This document shows, in pieces, positions 28,113-37,191 of a DNA stretch of 64,000 bases. Under the pieces are notes generated by a model. That model ran no database searches. It saw only the letters and a list, made by a program, of their open reading frames with translations, and had not been told where the DNA came from. The translations under genes were made by a program, and so were the position numbers. Position 1 is the stretch's first letter. Every line of letters starts with the position of its first letter. The DNA comes from Pelagicoccus enzymogenes (lineage in GTDB: Bacteria; Verrucomicrobiota; Verrucomicrobiia; Opitutales; Opitutaceae): NCBI RefSeq assembly GCF_014803405.1, contig NZ_JACYFG010000061.1, positions 186,001 to 250,000 on the forward strand, written 5' to 3'.

Positions 28113-28328
28113 ACCCGCTCACATTGGAAGGACTCGAAAGGAAAGTCCAACAAGTCTGTATACGATCCTCCCAAAACAGGAACAAGATGCGAAGCTCAAG
28201 ACACCGAGAAGTCGCCAGCGACTCGCCTCTCGCCGGTCAGGGGCGAGAATGACTCGGGCTCTCGTGTGGAAAAATTGACAAGCGCACTCAGTCTAGCAAC
28301 GTCCGACCTTGAATACAGGACAAGGGGA

Positions 28329-29876
28329 TCAGCCCTTCGTTCGCAACGCGCGGCCAAGATATCCTAGGAGATCGGTCGTGCGCACCGCCACCTGGCCCCG
28401 GTCTACTGCCAACAAGTCAGCCGCCTTCCCGTGCCAATACACCGCGCGGCACGCGCACTCCAAGGTGGGACAAGCCCCCTGAGCCAACAAACCAGCGATC
28501 AGGCCCGCCAAAATGTCTCCACTGCCACCACGCGCCAAGACTGCATTTCCGCTGGAATTCACGCAAAGAGTCGATCCATCCAATATACGCGTATTCGGTC
28601 CCTTCTTCACCACTACAACCCCCTGGGCTTTTGCATAGGCCGACACTTCAGTATCCAAAGAACTACTACAACCACTCAAACGCATAAATTCGCCGTCGTG
28701 CGGGCTCACAACGATGTCCGTATTTCCAGATTCACGAAAAGCCCGCACCACCTCGGGACGCAACGCATCGGCATCCAGTACCGCGGGAGCATCCCAAACC
28801 TTTCCAACGTCACCCATGAGAGCCAGCGTTTCCGCTTCACTCCCCATCCCAGGCCCAAGCAAGAGGGCGCTAGCCTTGCCTGCCATCGCCTTGACCTGCC
28901 AAAGCCCTTCGAGAGCGAGGCCGCCTTCGGGCGTTTCCGGCCAAGTCCTCCACATCGCCTCCGGCAACTGGCAAGCGAGCTGCGAGACGATCGATTCCGG
29001 AGCAAACACGGTCACCAAGCCCACTCCACTTTGCAAAGCGGCTTTCACCGACATAGCTAAAGCTCCTGGCATGCTCCGAGATCCCGCGAGAATTGCAAGA
29101 TGACCAAACTGACGTTTCTCGCTCGCTGCGGGACGCGGAGCCCTCAAGCGATCCAGTATCGAATCTGTCACTACAACGGATTGCGACGCAACAGACTCGC
29201 TGGTATCGAAAAAACCGATATCAAGGTAGCGAGCCATGCCCACCGCCGAGCTGGTAAGCAGTGGCTCCTTGAAGATTCCTGTGGCAAACGTGACATCCGC
29301 CTGAAAGGGTGTCTCGTCCGACTCGTCTCCCACTCCAGAGGGCAAGTCCACGGCAGATCGAAAGCGAATCGTATCAGAGGCATTGACTGCGTCAATCACC
29401 CTGCGAACGCCATTTCTCAATGGGGGACGAAACTGCATCCCGAGCAATCCGTCCAACGCGATATCGTAGGAATCGCTCAAAACGTCCTGCAAGCGGCCTT
29501 CATTCGGTCGTTCAACGATTCGCAACTTGCAAAGTCCCTCCAACATTTTGAACGCCCGCAAGGTGTGAGGTTTCAGGTCTCCACGCGAGGTTGGGATAAG
29601 CAAGGTCGCCTCTTCCACACGGCCTGGCAAACGAGCCATCTCGCAAAAAGCGAGCAGCGCGTCGCCCCCATTGTGCCCCTTTCCGATCAATCCGAGCAAG
29701 CGCAGTCCGTTTTGAGGGAAGCCAGTCATGGAATAGGCCTTCAGCAGAGCTAGCCCCAAAGCGGTCCCCGCACGGTTCATCGCCTCCCATGAAGCCTCCT
29801 CGCCGATCAACAAACGCTCCTCCAGAGCGAGCGAATCCCTACAGCTCAATACCGGGTGAAAAAAATGCGAGGCCAT
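28329..29876 (-). CDS. nnr: Bifunctional NAD(P)H-hydrate epimerase / ADP-dependent hydrate dehydratase
   Basis: A 515-residue repair enzyme that epimerises and dehydrates damaged NAD(P)H hydrates. ATG 29876 is preferred to a TTG four codons earlier. The N-terminal YjeF_N half has the loop IGKGHNGGDALLAF (the family's NNGGDG reads HNGGDA), and LDGLLGM then SAVDLPSGVG. The C-terminal dehydratase half begins at about residue 235 with LAILAGSRSMPGAL and keeps VSPHDGEFMRL and the kinase-like ARGGSGDILAGLIAGLLAQG. It lies 57 bases after acpS in the same direction as pdxJ and acpS, a common neighbourhood. Confidence 0.92.
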   Translation of the reverse strand: MASHFFHPVLSCRDSLALEERLLIGEEASWEAMNRAGTALGLALLKAYSMTGFPQNGLRLLGLIGKGHNGGDALLAFCEMARLPGRVEEATLLIPTSRGDLKPHTLRAFKMLEGLCKLRIVERPNEGRLQDVLSDSYDIALDGLLGMQFRPPLRNGVRRVIDAVNASDTIRFRSAVDLPSGVGDESDETPFQADVTFATGIFKEPLLTSSAVGMARYLDIGFFDTSESVASQSVVVTDSILDRLRAPRPAASEKRQFGHLAILAGSRSMPGALAMSVKAALQSGVGLVTVFAPESIVSQLACQLPEAMWRTWPETPEGGLALEGLWQVKAMAGKASALLLGPGMGSEAETLALMGDVGKVWDAPAVLDADALRPEVVRAFRESGNTDIVVSPHDGEFMRLSGCSSSLDTEVSAYAKAQGVVVVKKGPNTRILDGSTLCVNSSGNAVLARGGSGDILAGLIAGLLAQGACPTLECACRAVYWHGKAADLLAVDRGQVAVRTTDLLGYLGRALRTKG

Positions 29877-29933
29877 GACGGCTAACAAGTTGGCAGACTT
29901 AATCGCAGGGAGCGAGCCTACTTCGATTCTTCC

Positions 29934-30341
29934 TCATCCAATAACGGCCGCGAATGCGATTGCGGAGTCTTCGGTGTGAGAGAGGCTAATCGAAACGTGA
30001 TTTCCTCCCACCTGAGAAAGGAGCGCTTTACCCAATGCGTCGAGCTCGACTTCAGGCTGTCCCCGCTCTCCGGATACAACTCCAATTGACTTCCAGTTCA
30101 AATGTTCGCCAATCCCAGTCGTAAATGCCTTTGCGACCGCCTCCTTCGCCGCGAATCGAGCCGCGTAGCGCTCGCTTGGGTCTTTAAATTTAGAGCAGTA
30201 CGCCAGCTCTGCAGGCGTGTAAACGCGCTCAAGAAAGCGGTCTCCTTGCCGTTCAATTAAATCGCGAATCCGGGAAACGGATACGATATCGACTCCGATT
30301 CCCAATACAGGGCCCTTGAACGGCAAGCTGATCGCGTCCAT
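29934..30341 (-). CDS. acpS: Holo-[acyl-carrier-protein] synthase
   Basis: A 135-residue enzyme that transfers 4'-phosphopantetheine from CoA to acyl carrier protein. The two family signatures are present: LGIGVDIVSVSRI near the N-terminus (metal-binding D18) and FAAKEAVAKAF (E67). Late HVSISLSHTEDSAIAFA completes the fold. Size is standard for the trimeric AcpS type. Its start codon lies directly against the pdxJ stop codon, indicating coupled translation. Confidence 0.95.
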   Translation of the reverse strand: MDAISLPFKGPVLGIGVDIVSVSRIRDLIERQGDRFLERVYTPAELAYCSKFKDPSERYAARFAAKEAVAKAFTTGIGEHLNWKSIGVVSGERGQPEVELDALGKALLSQVGGNHVSISLSHTEDSAIAFAAVIG

Positions 30342-31103
30342 TTACGCTCCCGCCATCAAGGCCTTCATCTCGCGTACCGCTTCGTCGATACCGAAAAACA
30401 GAGCGCGACTGATAATACTGTGACCGATATTTAGCTCGTGAAGGAATGGTATGGTAATGACTTCGCTCACGTTCACATAATTGATACCGTGGCCTGCGTT
30501 GACGATAAGCCCCAATTCGTCGGCTAGCCTGGCCCCTTCCACCAGCCGGTCGTATTCAGCCTGCCGCTCGCTCGCCATGTAATAAGCATTTGCATAGGCG
30601 CCGGTATGCAGCTCGATGTACTTCGCTCCCGCTTTGGCGGACGCCTGGATCTGCTCGGGAACCGGGTCGATGAAGAGGCTGGACTCGATGCCAGCGTCGG
30701 CCGCCGCCTTCACGATACGCTCGATCCGATCGAATTGGCCCGCAACCTCCAGCCCTCCTTCCGTCGTCACTTCCTCGCGACTTTCCGGCACCACGCAAAT
30801 CGTTTCCGGCACCACCTCGAGAGCAAAAGCCAACATCTCGTCCGTGGCCGCCATTTCCATGTTCAGACGAGTCGCGATGCAGTCCCGCAAGCGGCGCACG
30901 TCCGCTTGCTGGATATGGCGGGCATCCTCCCGCGGGTGAACCGTGATCCCCTGGGCGCCCGCCTTTTCGCAAAGCAAGGCGACCGTGATCGGATCAGGTT
31001 CGACGAACTGGCCGCAGCCTCTTGGGCTGTCCTTGTATCGTGCTTGGCGGACGGTGGCGACATGGTCGATGTTGACGCCGAGGAGGATGCTTTTACTAGA
31101 CAT
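30342..31103 (-). CDS. pdxJ: Pyridoxine 5'-phosphate synthase
   Basis: A 253-residue TIM-barrel enzyme for the ring-closing step of deoxyxylulose-dependent vitamin B6 synthesis. ATG 31103 is chosen since the family begins with ILLGVNIDHVATVRQARY; the frame extends 32 codons upstream without family character. Typical later segments are GAQGITVHPREDARHI, CVVPESREEVTTEGGL, FIDPVPEQI, YIELHTGAYANAY and NAGHGINYVNV, including the catalytic His in the NIDH and VHPRED regions and Glu in PE(S)REE. It is first in the pdxJ-acpS-nnr run and divergent from a membrane protein gene 62 bases away. Confidence 0.96.
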   Translation of the reverse strand: MSSKSILLGVNIDHVATVRQARYKDSPRGCGQFVEPDPITVALLCEKAGAQGITVHPREDARHIQQADVRRLRDCIATRLNMEMAATDEMLAFALEVVPETICVVPESREEVTTEGGLEVAGQFDRIERIVKAAADAGIESSLFIDPVPEQIQASAKAGAKYIELHTGAYANAYYMASERQAEYDRLVEGARLADELGLIVNAGHGINYVNVSEVITIPFLHELNIGHSIISRALFFGIDEAVREMKALMAGA

Positions 31104-31165
31104 ATTCGTATTTTCCGCAAGGTATAGGAGCCGCCTACGCCTGACGCAATCAAAGCTTCCAAAGA

Positions 31166-31897
31166 ATGAGCGACGCTCCCAACGCCACTGCCACCCCAAA
31201 AAAGCAAGAGAACTTCTTCGTTAACCTGCTCTGCAACTTGGCCCTCCCCATCATGGTGCTCAAGTACGCGAGCGGCGAAGATCGCTTGGGACCGGTAGTC
31301 GGCCTCATCGCTGCCCTCGCATTTCCCGTCGGCTATTTCTTCTACGACTTCGCCCAGCGCAAGAATTACAACATCATCTCGATCTTCGGCTTTCTCAATA
31401 TCCTGCTCACAGGCGGCATCGGCCTGATGGAAGCAGAGCCCAAGTGGGTAGTGATCAAGGAGACAGCGATGCCGCTCATGATCGGGGTCTTGGTGCTCGC
31501 CACCGCGAAACGCAAAAACTCGCTCCTCAAGACCTTCCTCTTCAACGACCAAATCTTCGACGTGGAAAAGATCCAAAGCCATATCGATACCGACCAGAAA
31601 CAGGCCGAGCTCGATTCGCAATTCAAGGTGGCGAACTGGTTGCTGGTATTCAGTTTTCTCGTCAGCGCCGCGCTCAATTTCATCCTCGCATCCATGATTG
31701 TGGAGAGCCCCGGCGGAACGGAGAGCTTCAACCAAGAAATCGCCACCTTGACCTGGGTTTCCTGGCTCGTGATCACAGCTCCCACCATGGCAATCCTCAT
31801 CTATGCGCTTTGGCGACTCGTGAAGGGATTGAAAAAGCTCACCGGCCTCGACTTCGAAGGCCTCTTGCACGAGCACCATACGGCCAAGGCCAAGTAG
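31166..31897 (+). CDS. VC0807-family (septation protein A-like) membrane protein
   Basis: A 243-residue inner-membrane protein with about six transmembrane segments, for example GPVVGLIAALAFPVGYFFYD, IISIFGFLNILLTGGIGLM, NWLLVFSFLVSAALNFILA and SWLVITAPTMAILIYALW. The pattern matches VC0807 family proteins, distant relatives of intracellular septation protein A. A charged loop around residues 115-155 (RKNSLLKTFLFNDQIFDVEK) is typical. The function of the family is not established. It is divergent from pdxJ and convergent with the DUF4914 gene, with that gene's terminator between them. Confidence 0.8.
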   Translation: MSDAPNATATPKKQENFFVNLLCNLALPIMVLKYASGEDRLGPVVGLIAALAFPVGYFFYDFAQRKNYNIISIFGFLNILLTGGIGLMEAEPKWVVIKETAMPLMIGVLVLATAKRKNSLLKTFLFNDQIFDVEKIQSHIDTDQKQAELDSQFKVANWLLVFSFLVSAALNFILASMIVESPGGTESFNQEIATLTWVSWLVITAPTMAILIYALWRLVKGLKKLTGLDFEGLLHEHHTAKAK

Positions 31898-31967
31898 GCT
31901 CGAGGAGCCGATCGCCCTGCCCTCGCCCATCGGCAACCGTCTGGACGCAGCAGCCTCCTAGGCGCAG

Positions 31968-31998
31968 AAAAAAGCAGCCACCGAGAACGGCGGCTGCT
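31968..31998 (-). terminator. Terminator of the DUF4914 gene, possibly bidirectional
   Basis: An 11-bp stem (arms 31973-31983 and 31988-31998, one G-T wobble) with a TTCT loop on the minus strand, followed by six T. It starts 25 bases past the DUF4914 stop codon and also lies after the convergent plus-strand gene. Confidence 0.85.
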
Positions 31999-32022
31999 GA
32001 CAAGAACGGAATCGGGACCTGG

Positions 32023-33936
32023 CTACCTCTTGCTAAGGCTTCCGTTACCGAGGAGAGCGTCGTAGTCTTCGACGGTGCCGCCATTCAAGCAGCATTCGAT
32101 GATCTTCCGTCCGAGCGGGTCGAGATCCGGCGAATCGAAGTTCGCCAATTCGCTGCGGAAGAAGTCCTGAAGGATCTTTGCCCCCTGGTCGTAGGCTTCG
32201 ACCCCGACCTCCGGTTGCTTCTCAACGTTGAAGTAGCGGGTTCCGATCTGGCGAGACTCCACCATGATGGAATCAGGATTCCAACCCAGCAGCGAACAGC
32301 GAGAGGCCTTTACCTGCTTTTCGCTGAACTTGGCGCCATTTCTTCTGGCCAGGTATTCGCGAGTGATCCACTGCGGCATGAAGCCCACCTTCCACGCTCC
32401 GATGTGCTGGTTCGGCATAAGGATATAGCTCACTTCCGGAGTGTTCACGATCTGCTGCAAGATGAGATTGGCTTGGTCTACCCGGCGTCCCGTTGCGAAG
32501 GGCCAGTAAGAGCCAACGCCCTCGGAGGACATTCCTCCCGTGTCCACGATGCTCGGATTGGCGTGGCCGCGCGGAGCGACGAGTCGCCAGAGCCAAGCGA
32601 GAGCTGGCGGAAGCACGTGGAACATGCCTATGATGCCATAGCTCGGATTATCGCTCGTACACGGAGGGCAACGCACCCCAAAGCTCCGAATATCCACTTC
32701 AACCGCTTCGTCTACGATATTGGGAATGGCGCTGCGAGGCACCACGACACGCGGATTCGGGCAGGGAGATCCTGGCTCGTCCTCGATGTGTTCCCAGATC
32801 AGAGCGGTGCTGTTCGGCTGGGCCTTGATGTTGAGGAAGAGCAAGTCCTCCGACGGGTGGATGCACATCGACTCCAGGTTCGGGTCCACGCCGTAACGAT
32901 CGATGTGGTTGACCCGCAGGAACCAAGCGTCTTCCGCGTCCATGAGCCCCAACTTGCCGGTGCCATTGTCCAGGGACGGATGGCAGAGCGCCATGTCGTC
33001 GGTGACAGGACGCAAATCGCAAGCCTGAGGCAAGCTGATGGAACGACGGTCGCCGGTGACGAGGTTTTCGCCGAGCAGCAAAGAACCGTCCGGCTGGCGG
33101 TGCACCTGCTCCAAGAGCTCGCTCTTGCCGCCGCCGCTCGCTCCCTCGTGGGAGATAACCACGCGGCCGTCGTAGGGAGTTACGACCTCTACCGTTGAGC
33201 AATGCATGGTAATCCACTTCTCTTGCTCCCCTAGGGTGAGCAACACGCCGTAAATGCCCTTTTTGGCGCTTGGCCCCGGATAGAGGTTGTAGCTGAACAA
33301 CTCGTGCATCCCGTCGAGCCGGTTGTGGACGACCACTTGCTTGCCGTCGAAATGGGTGTGCCTGAACGGCGGCGCCACGTATATGACCGCCTTGGGAGAA
33401 AAGCCTTCCGGAACGTCCTTGGGCTCGATCATACCTTGCAGGAGGGCGAGTCCCAAGGCAAAGAAACCGGCGTTGGCCGGAGCCACCACGATGGCGTCCA
33501 TTCCCTTGCCAGGAAGCCCCGCGTTGAACGGGAATACCGCCAGCGGCTGGGTCTTCAGCCAATCAAAGGTGTCCCCCCGCAGGTCGTCAAAAGGCTTGCC
33601 GTAGCGCCCCTCGAAAGTCGGCTTGTCCGTGCGGCGTGCGTCACCGATCACCATGCAGTCGGGATCGCGGCGACGCATGTAGGGGTCCACATAGTTTGCA
33701 GCGATACCGTTGCTCACCCGGCAAACTCGGGCTTCCAGCACGTCGCCTCGACCAGGAACCTCGTAGGACACGTCGTGCCACCCCTGCTCGTCCGCGTCGC
33801 AAAGCGAGAGACGACGCAGGTCCGCCAAGGTTTCCGGAACCACTACCGAGGGAGCCTCCGAAAGGATCCTCTCTACCTCGGAAGGCAGTTCGAAATTGAT
33901 TAAGGGATGGGTGAAGGGTGCGTTTTCTACTTTCAT
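32023..33936 (-). CDS. DUF4914 family P-loop protein, PEPCK/HPr-kinase-like
   Basis: A 637-residue cytoplasmic protein, recognised as DUF4914. Residues 265-274 read GASGGGKSEL, a Walker-A loop of the type in HPr kinase and PEP carboxykinase. Upstream are segments such as AVFPFNAGLPGKGMDAIVVA and GIYGVLLTLGEQEKWITMHC; downstream GLMDAEDAWFLRVNHIDRYG, a Cys pair RCPPCTSDNP, and MPNQHIGAWKVGFMPQW. There is no signal peptide or membrane segment. The reaction is unknown; a nucleotide-dependent kinase or carboxykinase is inferred from the loop only. It is divergent from an AraC-type regulator 117 bases away and has its own strong terminator, so it is probably a single-gene unit possibly controlled by that regulator. 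Confidence 0.8.
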   Translation of the reverse strand: MKVENAPFTHPLINFELPSEVERILSEAPSVVVPETLADLRRLSLCDADEQGWHDVSYEVPGRGDVLEARVCRVSNGIAANYVDPYMRRRDPDCMVIGDARRTDKPTFEGRYGKPFDDLRGDTFDWLKTQPLAVFPFNAGLPGKGMDAIVVAPANAGFFALGLALLQGMIEPKDVPEGFSPKAVIYVAPPFRHTHFDGKQVVVHNRLDGMHELFSYNLYPGPSAKKGIYGVLLTLGEQEKWITMHCSTVEVVTPYDGRVVISHEGASGGGKSELLEQVHRQPDGSLLLGENLVTGDRRSISLPQACDLRPVTDDMALCHPSLDNGTGKLGLMDAEDAWFLRVNHIDRYGVDPNLESMCIHPSEDLLFLNIKAQPNSTALIWEHIEDEPGSPCPNPRVVVPRSAIPNIVDEAVEVDIRSFGVRCPPCTSDNPSYGIIGMFHVLPPALAWLWRLVAPRGHANPSIVDTGGMSSEGVGSYWPFATGRRVDQANLILQQIVNTPEVSYILMPNQHIGAWKVGFMPQWITREYLARRNGAKFSEKQVKASRCSLLGWNPDSIMVESRQIGTRYFNVEKQPEVGVEAYDQGAKILQDFFRSELANFDSPDLDPLGRKIIECCLNGGTVEDYDALLGNGSLSKR

Positions 33937-34053
33937 GATGAATTAAATATATCGTTATCTTTAATACACTATTTCTAACGCTCAGACTACGCAGATAACG
34001 CCAAGAACACGCATTTATTGACATCAACGTAAGAAACGAAGAATTTTTCGCAT

Positions 34054-34692
34054 ATGCCAAGGTACGCCCTGCAGTTGCTTCAGCGCCGTTTGGAGCGCAC
34101 CCACCTGCTCGACCAGGCTGCTTCGGACGCTCGCATTCTCTTCCGCAAGCGGCTTCGCTTCGTGGCAAGAGACAACGCGAACAGCGATCCTGCGGGCGAC
34201 GACGCGGCGCAGGTTGAGATGAAGGTAGGAGCCGTGCATCTCGGGTGGCTCAGCCTCAGCCCAGGACCGGGAGCTCTCGAGAGAGACGCCTACCGACGCT
34301 GGCTCAAACTGGTGGCGAACGATCTATCTGAGCACCTAAGCTCGCCCCACGGCCACGGGAGAGAAGTACTCCCATCGCGCATCGCGGAAGCGGCTCAGAT
34401 AATTCGCGACCAGCACCAGGAGTCCCTGAGCTTGGGATACGTGGCTAATGCCGTTGGCCTAAGTCGCGAACGACTTTCGCGGCTGTTTCACGAATCGCTC
34501 GGGATTACGTTCTCCGAGTATCTCAACCACGCTCGGCTGGAAACCGCGCGAGCTCTGTTGACGGAAACGGATCGCAGCATAACGGACGTGGCCTTCGAAA
34601 GCGGATTCCAATCCCTGTCCCAATTTCATCGGCGATTCAGGACCTCAGAAAACAAAAGCCCATCGCAATACCGAATCGAGCAGCGTCCGTGA
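34054..34692 (+). CDS. AraC-family transcriptional regulator
   Basis: A 212-residue protein whose C-terminal ~100 residues are a complete AraC/XylS double helix-turn-helix: EAAQIIRDQHQESLSLGYVA, AVGLSRERLSRLFHESLGIT, then the second helix pair ITDVAFESGFQSLSQFHRRF and SPSQYR. The N-terminal ~100 residues are not a recognisable cupin; they are short, with an early coiled region (LQLLQRRLERTHLLDQAA), and resemble the end of a PocR-type or similar sensor, so the ligand is unknown. It is divergent from the DUF4914 gene, the obvious candidate target. No clear Shine-Dalgarno precedes the ATG. Confidence 0.88.
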   Translation: MPRYALQLLQRRLERTHLLDQAASDARILFRKRLRFVARDNANSDPAGDDAAQVEMKVGAVHLGWLSLSPGPGALERDAYRRWLKLVANDLSEHLSSPHGHGREVLPSRIAEAAQIIRDQHQESLSLGYVANAVGLSRERLSRLFHESLGITFSEYLNHARLETARALLTETDRSITDVAFESGFQSLSQFHRRFRTSENKSPSQYRIEQRP

Positions 34693-34745
34693 TCTCAGCG
34701 ATACGTTCATCAGGGCAAGCTCCGGCTTCTCCGTTTCCTGAACGC

Positions 34746-35582
34746 TCATTGCGTTTGTACTGCCTCCCCAGAGGGCATCCTTCGCACCAAGCCCGACAGA
34801 TTGGTCGCGATCGGTTCGCCGCCTTGGGTGAAAAGAAAGACTTTCAGGTCAATGTTGCTCAAAAGCTGTTCTGGCGTCATCACCTCGATGGATACCTCGT
34901 TGGGCACCCCTGCCTGCAAATCCCCCGTCATTTCGAGGCTCGGAACTTGGTACCGTCCGGAAATCGAACCTGAGTCGTCACGTTTGTCGAAACTCACCAC
35001 CACTGCCGCGAACGTATCCTCGAAGTCGGTTTCCGGGACGATCTCGAAAGTCACGTAGATCGTATCAGCCATACGACTGCCCATCGACCCGATAGCGTCG
35101 CTCAACTGGCGACTCGCAGAACTCTCCTGGGAGAGCGACTGGCGAAATTCCTCCTTGCTCATACCTTGAGGCTGTCCTGACACCACAGGTTTATCGGTGG
35201 TGTCGATCTCGTCCATCTTGGCCTGAGCGTATTCGATGTCGGCATCGAGGGCGGCTTGCAGGGCTCCATCGCGCCGGAATTGGGCTCGATTCTCGAAAGA
35301 TAGGTCTAGGTTCGCAATCTCAGCCCTGTGCGCAGTCGCTACGATCGTCTGCCGCAGCGAAACCGAGCCTTGGCCAAAACGGGTTCTCTTCACACCGGAA
35401 CCCGTCTGAATCAAAAGCCGCTTCTTCGCGACTCCAAGCACCGGACACAGCTGCTTCTTGTGGACTTTATACGGAGCGACTCCCGTGAACACATAGCCGC
35501 TGGGAACGTCTTTCTGAGCCTGCGCGATAGCCACGAAACAGAGAGCGAACCAGCCGAGAAGGCTACGTCTGAAACAAAGCAT
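34746..35582 (-). CDS. Secreted protein of unknown function
   Basis: A 278-residue protein with a signal peptide (LLGWFALCFVAIAQAQ, cut near residue 23). No family is recognised. The N-terminal part has basic strands (VHKKQLCPVLGVAKKRLLIQ), the middle a charged helical region (ALQAALDADIEYAQAKMDEI, then a Gln/Ser-rich stretch), and the last third strand-rich sequence, TIYVTFEIVPETDFEDTFA. It converges with the AraC-type gene and stands alone. It is likely periplasmic. Codon use and amino-acid pattern look like real coding sequence. Confidence 0.68.
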   Translation of the reverse strand: MLCFRRSLLGWFALCFVAIAQAQKDVPSGYVFTGVAPYKVHKKQLCPVLGVAKKRLLIQTGSGVKRTRFGQGSVSLRQTIVATAHRAEIANLDLSFENRAQFRRDGALQAALDADIEYAQAKMDEIDTTDKPVVSGQPQGMSKEEFRQSLSQESSASRQLSDAIGSMGSRMADTIYVTFEIVPETDFEDTFAAVVVSFDKRDDSGSISGRYQVPSLEMTGDLQAGVPNEVSIEVMTPEQLLSNIDLKVFLFTQGGEPIATNLSGLVRRMPSGEAVQTQ

Positions 35583-35669
35583 TCTGCGAGGCTGACAAAG
35601 CAGAAGCGCAAACGCACCGTTCCGCTTCGCCTAACTGTAGGATGGGCGCGGGCTTTCGCAGCGAGCACG

Positions 35670-35698
35670 AAAAAGCGGCTCCTCGACAGAGGAGCCGC
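35670..35698 (-). terminator. Rho-independent terminator of gltA
   Basis: A perfect 10-bp stem (arms 35675-35684 and 35689-35698) with a TGTC loop on the minus strand, followed by five T. It starts 30 bases past the gltA stop codon. Confidence 0.9.
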
Positions 35699-35727
35699 CC
35701 GATAAAGTGAGATACGCGGCAAGCGCC

Positions 35728-37029
35728 TTAGCCGCGGCGATTGTAGCTTTCCGGCAAGTCCCGCTCAACTTGACCTTGGTAGACCTGGCGAGGACGGTTG
35801 ATCTTGCCCTTCGGAGCCGACGCGACCTCGTGCCAGTTTGCCACCCAACCTGGCATGCGGCCAATGGCGAACATGACCGTGAACATGTCGAGAGGAATTC
35901 CGATGGCTCGCATCATGATTCCGGAGTAGAAGTCAACGTTCGGGTACAGGTTACGGCTGATGAAGTAGTCGTCGTTGAGGGCTGCCTTCTCAAGATTTCG
36001 CGCGATCTCCAAACAGGGATCTTCGGTCCCGAGAGCTTCGAGCAAGCGCTCGCAGGCCTTGCCGATGATCTTAGCTCGCGGGTCGAAATTCTTGTAGACG
36101 CGGTGCCCGAAGCCCATGAGGCGCTTGCCGCTCTTGCCGCTCTTGGCTTGCTCGATGAATCGGCTGCCGTCGTCCCCTTCCGCGTGGATCGCTTCCAGCA
36201 TCTTGATCACTCCCATGTTGGCGCCGCCGTGAAGCGGACCCCACAAGGCGCAAATGCCAGCAGTGACCGATGCGAAGAGATTAGCTCCGCTGGATCCAAC
36301 CATGCGAACGGTTGAGGTTGAGCAGTTCTGCTCGTGGTCCGCGTGGAGGAGCAAAATGAGATCCAGAGCTTCCGCAACTTCCTTGGGCGCGTGGTATTCG
36401 TCGTTCGGGCTGGAGAACATGAGGTGCAAGAAGTTTTCCGCATAGCTCAGGTCCTTCTTCGGGTAGTTGATGGGGAGCCCATTGGAGATCCGGTAAGACA
36501 TGGCCGCCACCGTCATCACCTTCGAGATGGCAGAGGCGCAGGAGCGGTCGAAATTCTCCAGGTCGAGCACGCGGTCGTTGGTAGAAAGCTCGGGGTAGTA
36601 GCTGCTCAAGGAGCCCATCATGGAAGTGAGGATGGACATGGGGTGAGCGGAAGGAGGAAACGCCTCGAATTGGCGCACCATGCGCGTGTCGATGTTGCAG
36701 GTCTTGATCAGCTCGCGCAGGAAGTCGTGGCGCTCTTCCTCAGTCGGCAGCTCTCCGTAGATGATGAGGTAGGAGGAATCGACGAAGTCGGACTTTTTGG
36801 CAACTTGCTCGATGGGGTAACCACGGTAACGAAGGATTCCCTTCTCCCCGTTGATGAAAGAGATTTCGCTCTGGCAAGACCCTGTGTTCCCAAAACCTTC
36901 GTCGTAGGTGATGTAACCGGTCTGGGCACGCAAGGTGCGCAGATCGATAGCTTTCTCGTTCGCGGTTCCCTCAATAATGGGAAATGCGAGTTCCTTATCG
37001 TCGATTTTGAGAATGGCCTTTTTGCTCAT
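35728..37029 (-). CDS. gltA: Citrate synthase
   Basis: A 433-residue type II citrate synthase condensing oxaloacetate and acetyl-CoA in the cytoplasm. The catalytic triad is intact: H267 in GPLHGGAN, H309 in GFGHRVYKN and D366 in [16 protein letters not shown] lies at 229-235. The N-terminal small beta domain typical of Gram-negative enzymes is present (about residues 1-50), so a hexameric NADH-responsive enzyme is possible. It stands between hisH and a secreted-protein gene and has a strong terminator, so it is probably monocistronic. No Shine-Dalgarno is visible before its ATG. Confidence 0.97.
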   Translation of the reverse strand: MSKKAILKIDDKELAFPIIEGTANEKAIDLRTLRAQTGYITYDEGFGNTGSCQSEISFINGEKGILRYRGYPIEQVAKKSDFVDSSYLIIYGELPTEEERHDFLRELIKTCNIDTRMVRQFEAFPPSAHPMSILTSMMGSLSSYYPELSTNDRVLDLENFDRSCASAISKVMTVAAMSYRISNGLPINYPKKDLSYAENFLHLMFSSPNDEYHAPKEVAEALDLILLLHADHEQNCSTSTVRMVGSSGANLFASVTAGICALWGPLHGGANMGVIKMLEAIHAEGDDGSRFIEQAKSGKSGKRLMGFGHRVYKNFDPRAKIIGKACERLLEALGTEDPCLEIARNLEKAALNDDYFISRNLYPNVDFYSGIMMRAIGIPLDMFTVMFAIGRMPGWVANWHEVASAPKGKINRPRQVYQGQVERDLPESYNRRG

Positions 37030-37104
37030 TGTCAGGCTGAAGTCAGTTTATGGATCTTGGCGGTAATAAGAATCGGGAAGTCCGATTTACGAAAACCCAA
37101 CTAA

Positions 37105-37141
37105 CTAGCCCTCTGAACCCTCCTTGTAAAGGGTGGGCTAG
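37105..37141 (-). terminator. Probable terminator hairpin after hisH
   Basis: Arms 37105-37111 and 37135-37141 (7 bp) enclose a second 5-bp stem (37117-37121 with 37130-37134), separated by a 5-base bulge. The minus-strand tail is only moderately T-rich. It could alternatively lie in the gltA leader. Confidence 0.45.
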
Positions 37142-37191
37142 CCTGAAAAGAGATATTAGCTAAACTACAGCTTCTCAACAATTTCGCTAAT

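Noticed and set aside
30863-31936. 357-codon minus-strand frame
   Set aside because: It is antisense to the VC0807-family gene and overlaps pdxJ in another frame; charged, repetitive translation without motifs.
31444-33198. 584-codon plus-strand frame
   Set aside because: It runs antisense to the DUF4914 gene and across the VC0807-family gene in another frame; its translation is Arg/His-rich with no family character.
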